The notes: generated by a model not told the origin, from the letters alone. A stretch of 64,000 nt of DNA from JBOFOR01 sp051659545 (GCF_051659545.1 NZ_JBOFOR010000239.1:1-64000); one strand, 5' to 3'. Shown: positions 9,085-18,433, numbered from the stretch's first letter. Numbers and translations: made by a program.

Positions 9085-9958
9085 TAAATTCTATCAGATA
9101 AATAATTTTATGGGAATGAACGCAAAGTATGAAGAAGCGAATGTAGTAGTATTTGGAGTTGGATTTGATGGAACGACTTCGAATAGGCCAGGAACTAGAT
9201 TTGCAAGTAGTTCTATGAGACCCGAATTTTATGGGCTTGAAACTTATAGCCCTCTTTTAAAATTAGATTTAGAAGATTATAAAATTTGTGATATTGGAGA
9301 CTTAGAACTAAGTATTGGAGATACGGACAAAGTTCTTAATGAAATATATGAAGGAACAAAAGAAATAGTAAAGGATAATAAAATACCTCTTATGATAGGT
9401 GGTGAACATTTAGTTACGCTGCCTTCATTTAAGGCGGTACAAGAAAAATATCAAGATATACATGTACTTCATTTTGATGCGCATACGGATTTAAGAGAAG
9501 AGTATAATAATAATAAAAATTCTCATGCAACAGTAATTAAAAGAATATGGGATATAGTTGGAGATAATAGAATTTTTCAATTTGGAATTAGGTCAGGAAC
9601 TAAAGAAGAATTTGATTTTGCGCTAGAAAATAATCATACATATATGGAAGTAGAAAGTATAAATACTTTTGAAGAAATAGTAAAAAAATTAAAAAATAAA
9701 AATATTTATTTAACTATAGATTTAGATATTCTTGACCCTTCTATTTTCTCTGGAACAGGAACACCAGAGCCTGGAGGCGTTACATATAAAGAATTCCAAA
9801 ATATATTCACCATATTAAAAAAATATAATATAAAGATAGTAGGCTGTGATATGGTAGAGCTTAGCCCTGATTACGATAATACTAATGTATCAACAATCAC
9901 AGCGTGCAAAATATTAAGGGAGTTAACACTTGTCTTAAGTAATAATTACAAGGAATAA
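9074..9958 (+). CDS. speB: Agmatinase (ureohydrolase family)
   Basis: A 294-residue binuclear Mn2+ ureohydrolase. Metal ligands are all present: H112 in GGEHL, D135/H137/D139 in FDAHTD, and D216/D218 in TIDLDILDP. GTGTPEPGG is the usual substrate loop. It hydrolyses agmatine to putrescine and urea, supplying the substrate of SpeE. The start overlaps the end of speE by 11 bases, indicating translational coupling; AAGGA at 9061-9065 serves as ribosome site. The alternative members arginase and guanidinobutyrase are less likely given the arginine decarboxylase in the operon. Confidence 0.92.
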   Translation: MKNNKFYQINNFMGMNAKYEEANVVVFGVGFDGTTSNRPGTRFASSSMRPEFYGLETYSPLLKLDLEDYKICDIGDLELSIGDTDKVLNEIYEGTKEIVKDNKIPLMIGGEHLVTLPSFKAVQEKYQDIHVLHFDAHTDLREEYNNNKNSHATVIKRIWDIVGDNRIFQFGIRSGTKEEFDFALENNHTYMEVESINTFEEIVKKLKNKNIYLTIDLDILDPSIFSGTGTPEPGGVTYKEFQNIFTILKKYNIKIVGCDMVELSPDYDNTNVSTITACKILRELTLVLSNNYKE

Positions 9959-9974
9959 TCAAGGAGGATGTAAA

Positions 9975-11168
9975 ATGGCAAAACACTTATTTACTTCAGA
10001 ATCAGTTACAGAAGGTCATCCAGATAAAATCTGTGACCAAATATCAGATGCAATATTAGATGCATTATTAGAAAAGGATCCTTTATCAAGAGTAGCATGT
10101 GAAACAACTGTTACTACAGGATTAGTGCTTGTAGCAGGAGAAATAAGTACTAATACTTATGTAGATATACCAAAATTAGTAAGAAAGACTGTAAAAGAGA
10201 TAGGTTATGATAGAGCGAAATATGGATTTGATAGTGAAACATGTGCAGTTATAACTTCTATTGACGAGCAATCAGGAGATATAGCTATGGGAGTTAATGA
10301 AGCTCTAGAAAATAGAAGTGGTGAACAAACTGAGGATGATATAGAAAAAGTAGGAGCAGGTGACCAAGGTATAATGTTTGGTTTTGCTTGTAATGAAACG
10401 GAAGAATTAATGCCTTTACCTATATCTTTAGCGCATAAATTAGCTAGAAGGTTAACTGAAGTTAGAAAAAATAAAACCTTAGAGTACTTAAGACCTGATG
10501 GAAAGACTCAAGTTACAGTTGAGTACGATGGTAGTAAAGTAGTTAGAGTTCATACTATACTTATATCAACTCAACATGGAGAAGATGTTGATAACAATAC
10601 GATAAGAAAAGATTTAATAGAACATGTAATAAAAGCAGTAATACCAGCGGAGTTGCTTGATCAAGAAACTATAATCTATATAAATCCAACAGGAAGATTT
10701 GTTATAGGAGGACCTCAAGGGGATACTGGACTTACAGGAAGAAAAATAATAATAGATACTTATGGAGGCTATTCTAGACACGGTGGAGGTGCATTCTCAG
10801 GGAAAGACCCTACTAAGGTTGATAGATCAGCAGCATACGCTGCAAGATATGTAGCTAAGAATATAGTTGCTGCAGGCCTTGCAGATAAATGTGAAATAGA
10901 ATTAGCCTATGCCATAGGTGTAGCTAAACCTCTATCTATATTTGTAGATACTTTTGGAACTGGAAAAGTATCAGAAGAGGTTTTAGTGGAATTAATAAAT
11001 AAATACTTTGATTTAAGACCGGGTGCAATAATAAGAGACTTAGACTTAAGAAGACCTATATATAAGCAAGTAGCAGCATATGGGCACCTAGGTAGAACTG
11101 ATATAGATTTACCATGGGAAAAAACCGACAAAGCTGAAATATTAAGAAAAGAAGCTTTAGGAGAATAA
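9975..11168 (+). CDS. metK: S-adenosylmethionine synthetase
   Basis: A 397-residue enzyme of normal length making AdoMet from Met and ATP. Signatures are GHPDKICDQISDAILD, GAGDQGIMFGFA and GGGAFSGKDPTKVDRSAAY. It has a strong AAGGAGGATG ribosome site 17 bases after speB and no terminator between, so it closes the polyamine operon. That places AdoMet production with AdoMet decarboxylase. No SAM riboswitch is visible upstream of it or of speA. Whether this is the only metK in the genome cannot be told from the window. Confidence 0.96.
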   Translation: MAKHLFTSESVTEGHPDKICDQISDAILDALLEKDPLSRVACETTVTTGLVLVAGEISTNTYVDIPKLVRKTVKEIGYDRAKYGFDSETCAVITSIDEQSGDIAMGVNEALENRSGEQTEDDIEKVGAGDQGIMFGFACNETEELMPLPISLAHKLARRLTEVRKNKTLEYLRPDGKTQVTVEYDGSKVVRVHTILISTQHGEDVDNNTIRKDLIEHVIKAVIPAELLDQETIIYINPTGRFVIGGPQGDTGLTGRKIIIDTYGGYSRHGGGAFSGKDPTKVDRSAAYAARYVAKNIVAAGLADKCEIELAYAIGVAKPLSIFVDTFGTGKVSEEVLVELINKYFDLRPGAIIRDLDLRRPIYKQVAAYGHLGRTDIDLPWEKTDKAEILRKEALGE

Positions 11169-11179
11169 GATATAAAATA

Positions 11180-11207
11180 AAATGCGCATGGAATGATGCG
11201 CATTTTT
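11180..11207. terminator. Bidirectional terminator between metK and the convergent flavoprotein gene
   Basis: AATGCGCAT (11181-11189) pairs perfectly with ATGCGCATT (11195-11203). A T run follows on the plus strand, and A-rich sequence upstream gives a T run on the minus strand. Confidence 0.85.
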
Positions 11208-11220
11208 AATATTATAAAAT

Positions 11221-12462
11221 TTAGTTTCCCAAAAACTGTTGCAGATATTTGTCCATAGAATCACAAACTTTTTTACTATCAACAACTGCTTCTATGACAG
11301 TTCTTGCACCGTTTGTTACGTCACCACAGGCAAATACACCATCTCGAGTAGTTTGTCCAAATTCGTTAGTTATAAGAAGGCCTCCTTGCTTAACATCAAG
11401 GCCTTTATTGTTTATAACAATAGTATTTCTAGGTACCTGACTTATTGCAATTAAAACTGTATCACAAGGATAGAATTTTTTACTATCTTCAACTGGAACT
11501 AAAGATGAACTGCCATCTAAATTTTCAATTTTTTTAGTGTCTTCAAATATAATTCCGCCATCAACAACTTCTACAGGTGATTTAAAAGTTTCAAAATGAA
11601 CACCTTCATCTTGAGCTTCACTAATCTCATGCTTAGTAGCTGTCATATCACAAACATCACGCCTATAATAAATAGAAACATTTTTACTACCATAGTATTT
11701 AGCACTTCTAGCAGCATCCATTGCAACATTTCCAGCACCAATTACAATTACATTATCTCCAAGATCATAACTGTTAGGCGTTCTTAAGTAATCTATAGCA
11801 TAGTGAACGTGGCCGAAGGTTTCGCCTTTAATGTTAAGCCTCTTTGGATTCCAAACTCCAGTACCTATAAAAATAGCTTTATAGCCATCTTCAAAAAGCT
11901 TATTTAGAGTTACTACAGGACCAATCATTGAGTTTATTTTTATGCTAACTCCTACAGCTTTTAAATATTTTTCTAAGAGTTCTATATTAGATTTAGGAAG
12001 CCTAAAATCTGGTATACCATAAGTTAATATACCACCTATTTTTTCATTTTTTTCAAAAATAGTTACGTCATAACCACGACGACAGAGCTCTAAAGCTACA
12101 GTAATTCCAGCAGGACCAGAACCAACTATAGCCACTTTTATTCCGTTACTTTTAATCTTTTTTGTACTTACAGATTCTAAGTATTTTCTAGAAATTTCAT
12201 ACTCTATTTTATTGAAGGATACAGGCTCACCTTTTAATCCTTTTATACAATTTCCACTGCATTGATTTTCATGAGGACATACTATTGAGCATATTACAGA
12301 TAGAGGATTATTTTCAAAAAGTATTTTGCCAGCTTCTTCTATTTTATTTTCCTTATATAATTTTATTATTTCAGGTATAGGTGTATCTATAGGACAATTA
12401 TTTTGACACCTAGGTTTCTTACAAAGAATACAATTATTAGCTTCTATTAAATTATTAAGCAT
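11221..12462 (-). CDS. GltD/PreT-like NAD(P)H-dependent FAD oxidoreductase with N-terminal Fe-S domain
   Basis: 413 residues. The N-terminal Cys-rich domain (CILCKKPRCQNNCP, later CSIVCPHENQCSGNC) binds two [4Fe-4S] clusters as in the glutamate synthase small subunit and PreT. Two dinucleotide folds follow: VAIVGSGPAGITVALEL for FAD and VIVIGAGNVAMDAARSA for NAD(P)H, then the C-terminal FACGDVTNGARTVIEAV. The length equals PreT (about 412) and is shorter than GltD. No glutamate synthase large subunit or PreA partner is adjacent, so the electron acceptor is unknown. The GGGTGGTG ribosome site precedes the ATG. It is monocistronic, convergent with metK. Confidence 0.82.
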   Translation of the reverse strand: MLNNLIEANNCILCKKPRCQNNCPIDTPIPEIIKLYKENKIEEAGKILFENNPLSVICSIVCPHENQCSGNCIKGLKGEPVSFNKIEYEISRKYLESVSTKKIKSNGIKVAIVGSGPAGITVALELCRRGYDVTIFEKNEKIGGILTYGIPDFRLPKSNIELLEKYLKAVGVSIKINSMIGPVVTLNKLFEDGYKAIFIGTGVWNPKRLNIKGETFGHVHYAIDYLRTPNSYDLGDNVIVIGAGNVAMDAARSAKYYGSKNVSIYYRRDVCDMTATKHEISEAQDEGVHFETFKSPVEVVDGGIIFEDTKKIENLDGSSSLVPVEDSKKFYPCDTVLIAISQVPRNTIVINNKGLDVKQGGLLITNEFGQTTRDGVFACGDVTNGARTVIEAVVDSKKVCDSMDKYLQQFLGN

Positions 12463-12528
12463 TAATACACCACCCTACGACAATTTAATACGATTTCACA
12501 TATATTTTTTATATTATATCAGAAAAAA

Positions 12529-12549
12529 AATATTTGTAATACAAATATT
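12529..12549. promoter_or_regulatory. 21-base perfect palindrome, candidate operator
   Basis: AATATTTGTA (12529-12538) and TACAAATATT (12540-12549) flank a single A. It lies between divergent genes, about 67 bases before the flavoprotein start and 190 bases before the NUMOD1-like gene. It does not match Rex or PerR consensus. The regulator is unknown. Confidence 0.4.
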
Positions 12550-12737
12550 ATTTATGAGAAGGAGCATTTTTATAACAAGTATAAATTTGTATAAATATAT
12601 TGTAAGAGTACAATATATTTCGAATTAAGCAATAAGAAAGTTTATTAGTTTACTAATATGATATATTTTAGTAATATATTAGATGGCCTAAATAGTTATG
12701 GTTAGAAATATTAATTAATTTTGGGAGGAAGACATAA

Positions 12738-13637
12738 TTGATAAAAAAGTTTTTTAGTCGACTTAAAAAAAGTACTGAATTAAAGATAGACGAGGGGGAC
12801 AACAATACAGATATTTCAGTACAGGAAAATAATGAAATCGAATTAAATGAGAGTATAGAGGTTATAGAAAAAGAAGAAATAGTCAAAATTGAGGAAGAAA
12901 TAGTTAAAAAAGATGAAAATAAAAGTGATGATATAGAAAGAGTAAAAGAGATTGAAGATGAAAATGAAGAAACTGAAATCTGTGAAGAGGATAGTGAGGA
13001 AGAGGATATTCAACAAGAAAAACAGATAGATGAGGAATTTATATTAAATGCAAAAATAAAAAGAGGTAAGAATATAAAGGTAATTGATATATATACATAT
13101 GAAGAACAAGTTTTTAAAACACATAAAGAATGCAGCAGAAAATTAAAAATAGCAGAGGATTACATAATAGAAAATTTAAAGTTTGGTTACACAGATTACT
13201 TAGGAGAATCCATAACATATTTAAGTAAAGAACTACAGGTTAATGATAATTCTAACTACTTAGAAAGTAATAAATCTCCACTTGAAAAATTTAATTATTT
13301 ACATGATAAAATATTTACAGCAAAAATATCACAAAACAAAAGAGAAGATATTTTATCTAATGAGAAAATAGAGCCGATAAAAATGCATTATAAATTTGAA
13401 AGCATAGATTACGAATATAATGAGTATTTTGAAAAATATAAGTCTATAATCAAAAGAGGCGGCAAGAAAAAAATAGAGTTAGTTGATAAAAATGGAGAAG
13501 TTATAGAGATATTTAAATCACTAGATGAATGTGCCACATATTTAAATAAAGATAAGCAAGAAATTTCAGATATGTTAAAGTACAAAGAAACAAAAGTGGG
13601 AAGACGTGAAATAAGATATAGTCTAAGAAATATTTAA
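12738..13637 (+). CDS. Acidic protein with two NUMOD1-like DNA-binding repeats, function unknown
   Basis: 299 residues. The start is TTG (12738) with GGGAGGAAG 7 bases upstream; an in-frame stop lies directly before it. The N-terminus is basic (MIKKFFSRLKK) and followed by a highly acidic, low-complexity region (about 12-100) rich in Glu, Asp and Lys. Two related modules follow: about 112-155 (KVIDIYTYEEQVFKTHKECSRKL) and about 240-297, reading IELVDKNGEVIEIFKSLDEC and then ATYLNKDKQEISDML. This pattern, strand-strand then a short helix-turn-helix, resembles NUMOD1 modules of homing endonucleases, but no nuclease domain is present. The role is unknown; DNA binding is an inference. Confidence 0.7.
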   Translation: MIKKFFSRLKKSTELKIDEGDNNTDISVQENNEIELNESIEVIEKEEIVKIEEEIVKKDENKSDDIERVKEIEDENEETEICEEDSEEEDIQQEKQIDEEFILNAKIKRGKNIKVIDIYTYEEQVFKTHKECSRKLKIAEDYIIENLKFGYTDYLGESITYLSKELQVNDNSNYLESNKSPLEKFNYLHDKIFTAKISQNKREDILSNEKIEPIKMHYKFESIDYEYNEYFEKYKSIIKRGGKKKIELVDKNGEVIEIFKSLDECATYLNKDKQEISDMLKYKETKVGRREIRYSLRNI

Positions 13638-13733
13638 CTTCATAATAAATTCACAAGAGTTTCATTTTATATTCACACAATTAAATCTATTATAAGATAA
13701 AATAGAATCAGAGTAAAATTTTAGGAGGACCAC

Positions 13734-14888
13734 ATGTCAGAAGAAAAAAATAAAAATAATATTGAAGAAGAAACTATACAGGAGAAAAAAACTGTACCCG
13801 AAGAAAACAATATAAATACTATACTTGGAGAAGAAACTGATAGTATAACTAATAATGAAGAAGCAAAAGAATTAAAAGATATTGAAGGTAATAAGAATAT
13901 AAGTAAAAAGAATAAGAATATAAAAGCAATAGTAATAACCGCTGTAGTAGGAATTGTATGCTTAGGAGTAGGATTTACAACAGGAAAAGAAGCTGGAAGA
14001 AAGTTACCAGCAACATGGCAAAACTATAGCAATAATAAAGTAGTAGCTACAGTAGGAGATACACAAATAACAGAAAAAGATCTTTCATATAGAATGGAAC
14101 CACTATTCTATATAAAATCAAAAGAAAAATTAACGAAGGATGAAATAAAAGCATATGAGTCTAGTATGATAGACTATATAACTACAACTGAAGTTTTATA
14201 CTTAGAAGGTAGGGCAGAAGATATAAAAGTAAGTGAAGATGATGTAACATCAGAATATAGCACTATGATAGCTAGCTTAACACAAAATTATGGAATGACA
14301 GAAGAGGACTTAATAAATAAATTTAATATACCTAAAGACACCATAAGAAAGAACTTAGAAAAAGAATTAATAGCTACTAAATATTTAGGAGAAGCATCAG
14401 ATGTAAGTGATAAAGAAGCAGAAAATTATTACAATAAAAATAAAGAAGAATTCTTAAAGGTTAAGGCATCACACATACTTATCAAGAATACTGACGATGA
14501 AGGAAAAGCAGTTAGTGATGAGCAAAAGAAAAAGAATAAAGAAAAAGCTGAAGAAATATTAAAACAAGCAAAAGAAGGTGTTGATTTTGCTACGTTAGCA
14601 AAAGAATATTCAGATGACAGTAGTGCACAAAATGGCGGAGATTTAGGATTATTCTCTAAAGGTCAAATGGTACAAGCTTTTGAAGATGCGGCATTTGGAT
14701 TAAAAGTTGGAGATATCACAGACAAATTAGTAGAAACTGAGTATGGATATCATATAATTAAGAAAACTGATGAAACCTATGATGAATTAGATGATGTAAA
14801 AGAAGAGTTAAAATATAATTTATCATATCAAAAACAAAGTAATATAATTGAAGACTTAACAGAAAAATACAATGTAACAGTTAAATAA
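13734..14888 (+). CDS. Membrane-anchored parvulin-type peptidyl-prolyl isomerase (PrsA/SurA-like foldase)
   Basis: 384 residues. An acidic, Asn/Lys-rich cytoplasmic N-terminus (1-60) precedes one membrane segment (about 62-82, IKAIVITAVVGIVCLGVGF), so the rest faces outward. A SurA-N-like chaperone region (about 105-235) is followed by a rotamase domain (about 245-340) with VKASHILIKN, FATLAKEYSDDSSAQNGGDLG and YGYHIIKK. Unlike Bacillus PrsA there is no lipobox; anchoring is by the transmembrane helix. It should assist folding of secreted proteins. GGAGG precedes the ATG, and a strong terminator follows. Confidence 0.88.
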   Translation: MSEEKNKNNIEEETIQEKKTVPEENNINTILGEETDSITNNEEAKELKDIEGNKNISKKNKNIKAIVITAVVGIVCLGVGFTTGKEAGRKLPATWQNYSNNKVVATVGDTQITEKDLSYRMEPLFYIKSKEKLTKDEIKAYESSMIDYITTTEVLYLEGRAEDIKVSEDDVTSEYSTMIASLTQNYGMTEEDLINKFNIPKDTIRKNLEKELIATKYLGEASDVSDKEAENYYNKNKEEFLKVKASHILIKNTDDEGKAVSDEQKKKNKEKAEEILKQAKEGVDFATLAKEYSDDSSAQNGGDLGLFSKGQMVQAFEDAAFGLKVGDITDKLVETEYGYHIIKKTDETYDELDDVKEELKYNLSYQKQSNIIEDLTEKYNVTVK

Positions 14889-14932
14889 AAAACTTAATAT
14901 AGCTATTAAACTTGTATCTAAATTAAAAATAG

Positions 14933-14977
14933 ACCTCCTTTTATATATAAAAATGCATATATAAAAGGAGGTTTTTT
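14933..14977 (+). terminator. Terminator after the foldase gene
   Basis: ACCTCCTTTTATATAT pairs with ATATATAAAAGGAGGT, followed by TTTTTT. The stem contains a Shine-Dalgarno-like GGAGG that is not followed by a well-placed start codon. Confidence 0.85.
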
Positions 14978-15010
14978 ATGTTATGATTATTTTAAGAAGG
15001 GGTGTGTAAA

Positions 15011-15358
15011 ATGATAAAAAGGAAAGATGATTTACTAACTGTAGAAAAAGAAAAATTAAGAAATGGAAAAGGTGTTGTAAAGCTTCAACATATAATTCAA
15101 GGAGATGAGTTAAAAGATAAAGGGACACTATTTGCAAGAATTATAATACCTGTAGGAAATTCTATAGGAATGCATGATCATACAGATGATTTTGAAGTAT
15201 ATTACATACTAAAAGGAAAAGGAAAAGTATTTGATAATGGACAACTTGTAGAGGTTACTGAAGGTGATGTTGTTTATACAGCAGATGGAAAAGAACATTA
15301 TATAGAAAATATAGGCGATGAAGATTTAGAATTTTTAGCAACAGTAATAAGAGCATAA
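15011..15358 (+). CDS. Small single-domain cupin protein
   Basis: 115 residues from the ATG at 15011, chosen because AGAAGGGG is about 8 bases upstream; a GTG at 15002 would overlap that site. One conserved cupin barrel is visible: G-H-D-H-T-D-D-FE in motif 1 (IGMHDHTDDFEVYYILKG) and motif 2 with GDVVYTADGKEHYIEN, providing three His and a Glu as probable metal ligands. Small cupins of this type act as isomerases, dioxygenases or ligand sensors. Nothing nearby indicates the substrate. It appears monocistronic. Confidence 0.8.
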   Translation: MIKRKDDLLTVEKEKLRNGKGVVKLQHIIQGDELKDKGTLFARIIIPVGNSIGMHDHTDDFEVYYILKGKGKVFDNGQLVEVTEGDVVYTADGKEHYIENIGDEDLEFLATVIRA

Positions 15359-15740
15359 AGATTAATAGGAATATATAAAGATTAATAAATAATAGCTCTG
15401 GGAAAACCCAGAGCCTGGCTAAGTAATAGCTAGATATAAATCTAAAGAAATTATAAAATAATAATTTACATATTGAATAATAGAAACTAAAATTGGAAAA
15501 AATGCAAAAATAAGTTAATATGTTTATTTTTAAATAAAGGCAATTTCAGACTGCGATTTACAAATTTAGAGCAAAAAAAAATATTAAATAAAATATTAAA
15601 TTACATACTATAGTTCTTTAAATAAAGTATAAAAAATTAATAAATTTAGAGGATAATTATACAAAGATAATGAATTAATATAAATACTATTAGGGATTAT
15701 TTAATAGATAGGTACTAATAGTTTAAAAGGGAGTGGTTAT
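15359..15740. other. 380-base non-coding AT-rich region with an isolated GC-rich hairpin
   Basis: A perfect stem GCTCTGGG/CCCAGAGC with an AAAA loop (about 15392-15411) follows the cupin gene. It lacks a T run, so it is a poor terminator; CTGGCTAAGTAATAGCTAG follows directly and could form a second short helix. The remaining 300 bases are AT-rich, with no recognisable gene or riboswitch, up to the AAAGGGAGTGG ribosome site of the next gene. Confidence 0.4.
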
Positions 15741-17264
15741 ATGAGGTTTTTTCAAGATAACAGCTATAGAAAAAAAATTGCTATAGTAATATCTATACCT
15801 ATACTGCTTGTTGCTCAGTACTACCTTTTTAAATTTGGTATTCTAAAGCCTATGGTTAAAGGAGTAGAAATTCAGATGGTAGATGGGGACTATATAAAAG
15901 ACTTAGATAAATTTGTAATAAAATTAAATGATACAATAATCCTGTCTAGCGGAGAATATGTTACAATACCAACTTATTCAAAAAAACCAAAAATATGGTT
16001 TAAGGAATTAGATGACAATGGAATTCTAAAAATAGAAGGCGATAAGGTTATAGCTTTAAAGGAGGGAACTTCATCTGTTGGTATTATGAAAAATACAAGA
16101 GTTTTGAAAAAAGTAAATATAAAAGTAGTACAGCCTAGGGTAAAGTCATTAGCTGTAAATGTAAGCAGAGATATAAAGTATGTTGGAGATACAGCAAGAG
16201 TTGAAGCTACAGTAGAAGTTGATTATGACAGATTTAAGGAAAAAGAGCCTATTGTATATATAAGTAGCAACGAAGAGATCCTAAAAGTTGAAAATAATGT
16301 AATTAAAGCAGTAGGAGTAGGAAAAGCTACCATACATGCAAAATCAGGAGATAAAGAACAACTAGTAGTGAGTAGTACAATACAAACTAAAATATCAAGA
16401 ATAGACATAGCTTCAGTTATAGAAGTTGGAGTAGATAAAAGTAAAAAATTACAACCTACAATTATAACATCTCCAAAAGGTCTAAAACCAGGAAATATAA
16501 AGTATGAATTAGCAAGCCGAAAACTTCCAATAGAAAGATGTATAAGATTAGATAAAGATGGGAATATATTCGGTTTAAAAGAAGGAGAAGAAAAAGTTAA
16601 AATTAGTTGTGGTAATAAATCTAAAATCATAACAATAAAAGTTATAAAAGAACCTATAACAAACAATAAAATAGAAAATCTAGTAGTTGATTATGAGGTA
16701 GTAAATAACAAAATATTAATTAAACTTTCATGGGATTATATAAAAGGTGTTTATGATTATGAAATATATCTAAAAAATAATTCTGAAGAAAATTTAGATT
16801 TCAAATTGTTTAAAAATATAAAAATAAAAGAAGAAGATGTTTTAGACAATATAGTTAGTGCTACTGTTGAACTAGATTTAATCAATGGAGACATACCAAG
16901 TGTGAGTCTGTATGTAGTAGGAAAAACACCAACAGGAAATACAGGACAAAGTACGATTGTAAATATAAAGCCTGAAAAACAGGACATAGAAAATCAAAAG
17001 GTAGAAAATTTATATAGTGAGATTAATGATGATTCTATTAAATTAAAATGGAATGCTATAAATATACCTAATGTAACTTATAGTATATATATAAAAGATA
17101 ATATTAAGGAAGATAGTGGATTTATTCTATATCAAAATGCAGTAGAAGGAAATGAACTTACAATACCTACCAATGAAGAAGATGTAAACTTTGATGTATA
17201 TGTAGTAGCAAATCAAAATAACATCTATTCTAAACCTAGTAATATAATAAATGTAAAAAGATAA
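15741..17264 (+). CDS. Membrane-anchored extracellular protein with Ig-like (BIG2) and fibronectin-like repeats
   Basis: 507 residues. An N-terminal uncleaved signal/membrane segment (about 10-32, KKIAIVISIPILLVAQYYLF) is followed by about three bacterial Ig-like segments (about 38-130, 132-215, 217-300). These are recognised by the pattern of a constant threshold sentence such as VIALKEGTSSVGI and VIKAVGVGKATIHAKSGDKE. Two beta-sandwich modules follow (about 310-410 and 415-505), with LKWNAINIPNVTYSIYIKD resembling fibronectin type III. There is no sortase or choline-binding motif, and no catalytic motif. Probably an adhesive or structural surface protein; function unknown. AAGGGAGTGG precedes the ATG. 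Confidence 0.72.
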   Translation: MRFFQDNSYRKKIAIVISIPILLVAQYYLFKFGILKPMVKGVEIQMVDGDYIKDLDKFVIKLNDTIILSSGEYVTIPTYSKKPKIWFKELDDNGILKIEGDKVIALKEGTSSVGIMKNTRVLKKVNIKVVQPRVKSLAVNVSRDIKYVGDTARVEATVEVDYDRFKEKEPIVYISSNEEILKVENNVIKAVGVGKATIHAKSGDKEQLVVSSTIQTKISRIDIASVIEVGVDKSKKLQPTIITSPKGLKPGNIKYELASRKLPIERCIRLDKDGNIFGLKEGEEKVKISCGNKSKIITIKVIKEPITNNKIENLVVDYEVVNNKILIKLSWDYIKGVYDYEIYLKNNSEENLDFKLFKNIKIKEEDVLDNIVSATVELDLINGDIPSVSLYVVGKTPTGNTGQSTIVNIKPEKQDIENQKVENLYSEINDDSIKLKWNAINIPNVTYSIYIKDNIKEDSGFILYQNAVEGNELTIPTNEEDVNFDVYVVANQNNIYSKPSNIINVKR

Positions 17265-17270
17265 ACTAAA

Positions 17271-17312
17271 CCTCTAAAATAGATTGGTAAAAGAACCAAT
17301 CTATTTTAGAGG
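17271..17312. terminator. Perfect 18-bp hairpin after the Ig-like protein gene
   Basis: CCTCTAAAATAGATTGGT (17271-17288) is exactly complementary to 17295-17312, with a 6-base loop. There is no T run on the plus strand (CTATATAAT follows); the minus strand has TTTAGTTTA. It may stop transcription weakly, protect the 3' end or act on the next gene. Confidence 0.6.
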
Positions 17313-17350
17313 CTATATAATGCAAATTTTAAGATGGAGGGCAATTTTAT

Positions 17351-18433
17351 ATGGACAAATATAAACAATTATTGTTTGAGAGTCCTCGTCCTTTTATTAT
17401 AGCGAGCATAATAGATGATGAGCTACAAATAAAAGAAACAAATATAGACAATAGTAAAAGCTCAAATATTAAAATTACAGATATAAAAAATAACGACGGA
17501 ATAAAAAAAATAGTAAAATACGCTATAAACGGGGAATCAAATAATATAAATACAAATAATTTATACAATAAATACAAATTAGAAAGTACTAAAATAAAAG
17601 AGGATGAAGTTATAGTATGGTTTGATATAGAAGAAAATATATCAGATTTATCAAAAATTAATTTTTTAGCAAATTTAACTCATGAATTTAAGACACCTCT
17701 TAATCTAATCTTTAGTTCAATACAACTTCTAAATCAAAAAATAGAAAAAAACATAGAAATTTCCTTAGAAGATATAAAAAAATATCTAAATATAATAAAT
17801 CAGAATGGATACAGAATATTAAAATTAGTAAATAATATATCAGATGATAATAAAATAGAGTTAGGCTATAGCTCTTACAATCCGACAAATAGCAATATAA
17901 TTTATTTCATAGAGGATATATGTGAATCAATAGAATCATTTATTAAATTAAATAATATGAGTTTAGTTTTTGATACGGATGTAGAAGAACTTATAATTTC
18001 TTTTGATATGGAAAAAATGGAAAGAATAATACTGAATCTAATATCTAATGCGGTTAAATTTAGAAAAAAGGAAAATGGTAAAATTATAATAGCTATTTCT
18101 CACGGAGATGAATACGTTAACGTTAAGGTTAAAGATGATGGAATTGGAATGTCAAAAGAAAATATAGAAAAAATATTTGATAAATATGTAAGGTTAAATG
18201 ATGAAAGAAGTATAGTAAAAGAGGGAAGTGGAATAGGTCTAGCTTTAGTAGAAGCTTTAGTAGAACAACATAATGGTAACATATATGTAGATAGTTGCAT
18301 AGGTGAGTGGACAGAGTTTAATATAAAGATCCCTAATAAAATAATTGAAGAAGACAATAAAAGAAAACTATGGAATCAAGAAGTAGAAAGAGTTGAAAAA
18401 ATAAAAATAGAGTTTTCTGATATATATGGCTAA
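17351..18433 (+). CDS. Soluble orphan sensor histidine kinase
   Basis: 360 residues, with no membrane segment. The first about 95 residues form an unrecognised input domain. HisKA follows with the phosphorylatable H111 in NLTHEFKTPLN, then HATPase: N box LNLISNAVKF, G1 DDGIGMS and G2 GSGIGLALVEALV. No response regulator gene is adjacent. In Peptostreptococcaceae, orphan kinases of this kind often feed Spo0A, which makes sporulation control a reasonable but unproven guess. GATGGAGGG precedes the ATG. The C-terminal 25 residues are charged and extend beyond the catalytic domain. Confidence 0.85.
   Translation: MDKYKQLLFESPRPFIIASIIDDELQIKETNIDNSKSSNIKITDIKNNDGIKKIVKYAINGESNNINTNNLYNKYKLESTKIKEDEVIVWFDIEENISDLSKINFLANLTHEFKTPLNLIFSSIQLLNQKIEKNIEISLEDIKKYLNIINQNGYRILKLVNNISDDNKIELGYSSYNPTNSNIIYFIEDICESIESFIKLNNMSLVFDTDVEELIISFDMEKMERIILNLISNAVKFRKKENGKIIIAISHGDEYVNVKVKDDGIGMSKENIEKIFDKYVRLNDERSIVKEGSGIGLALVEALVEQHNGNIYVDSCIGEWTEFNIKIPNKIIEEDNKRKLWNQEVERVEKIKIEFSDIYG

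Noticed and set aside
16223..16666. 147-codon minus-strand frame inside the Ig-like protein gene
   Set aside because: A shadow of the plus-strand gene; no start context or domain.
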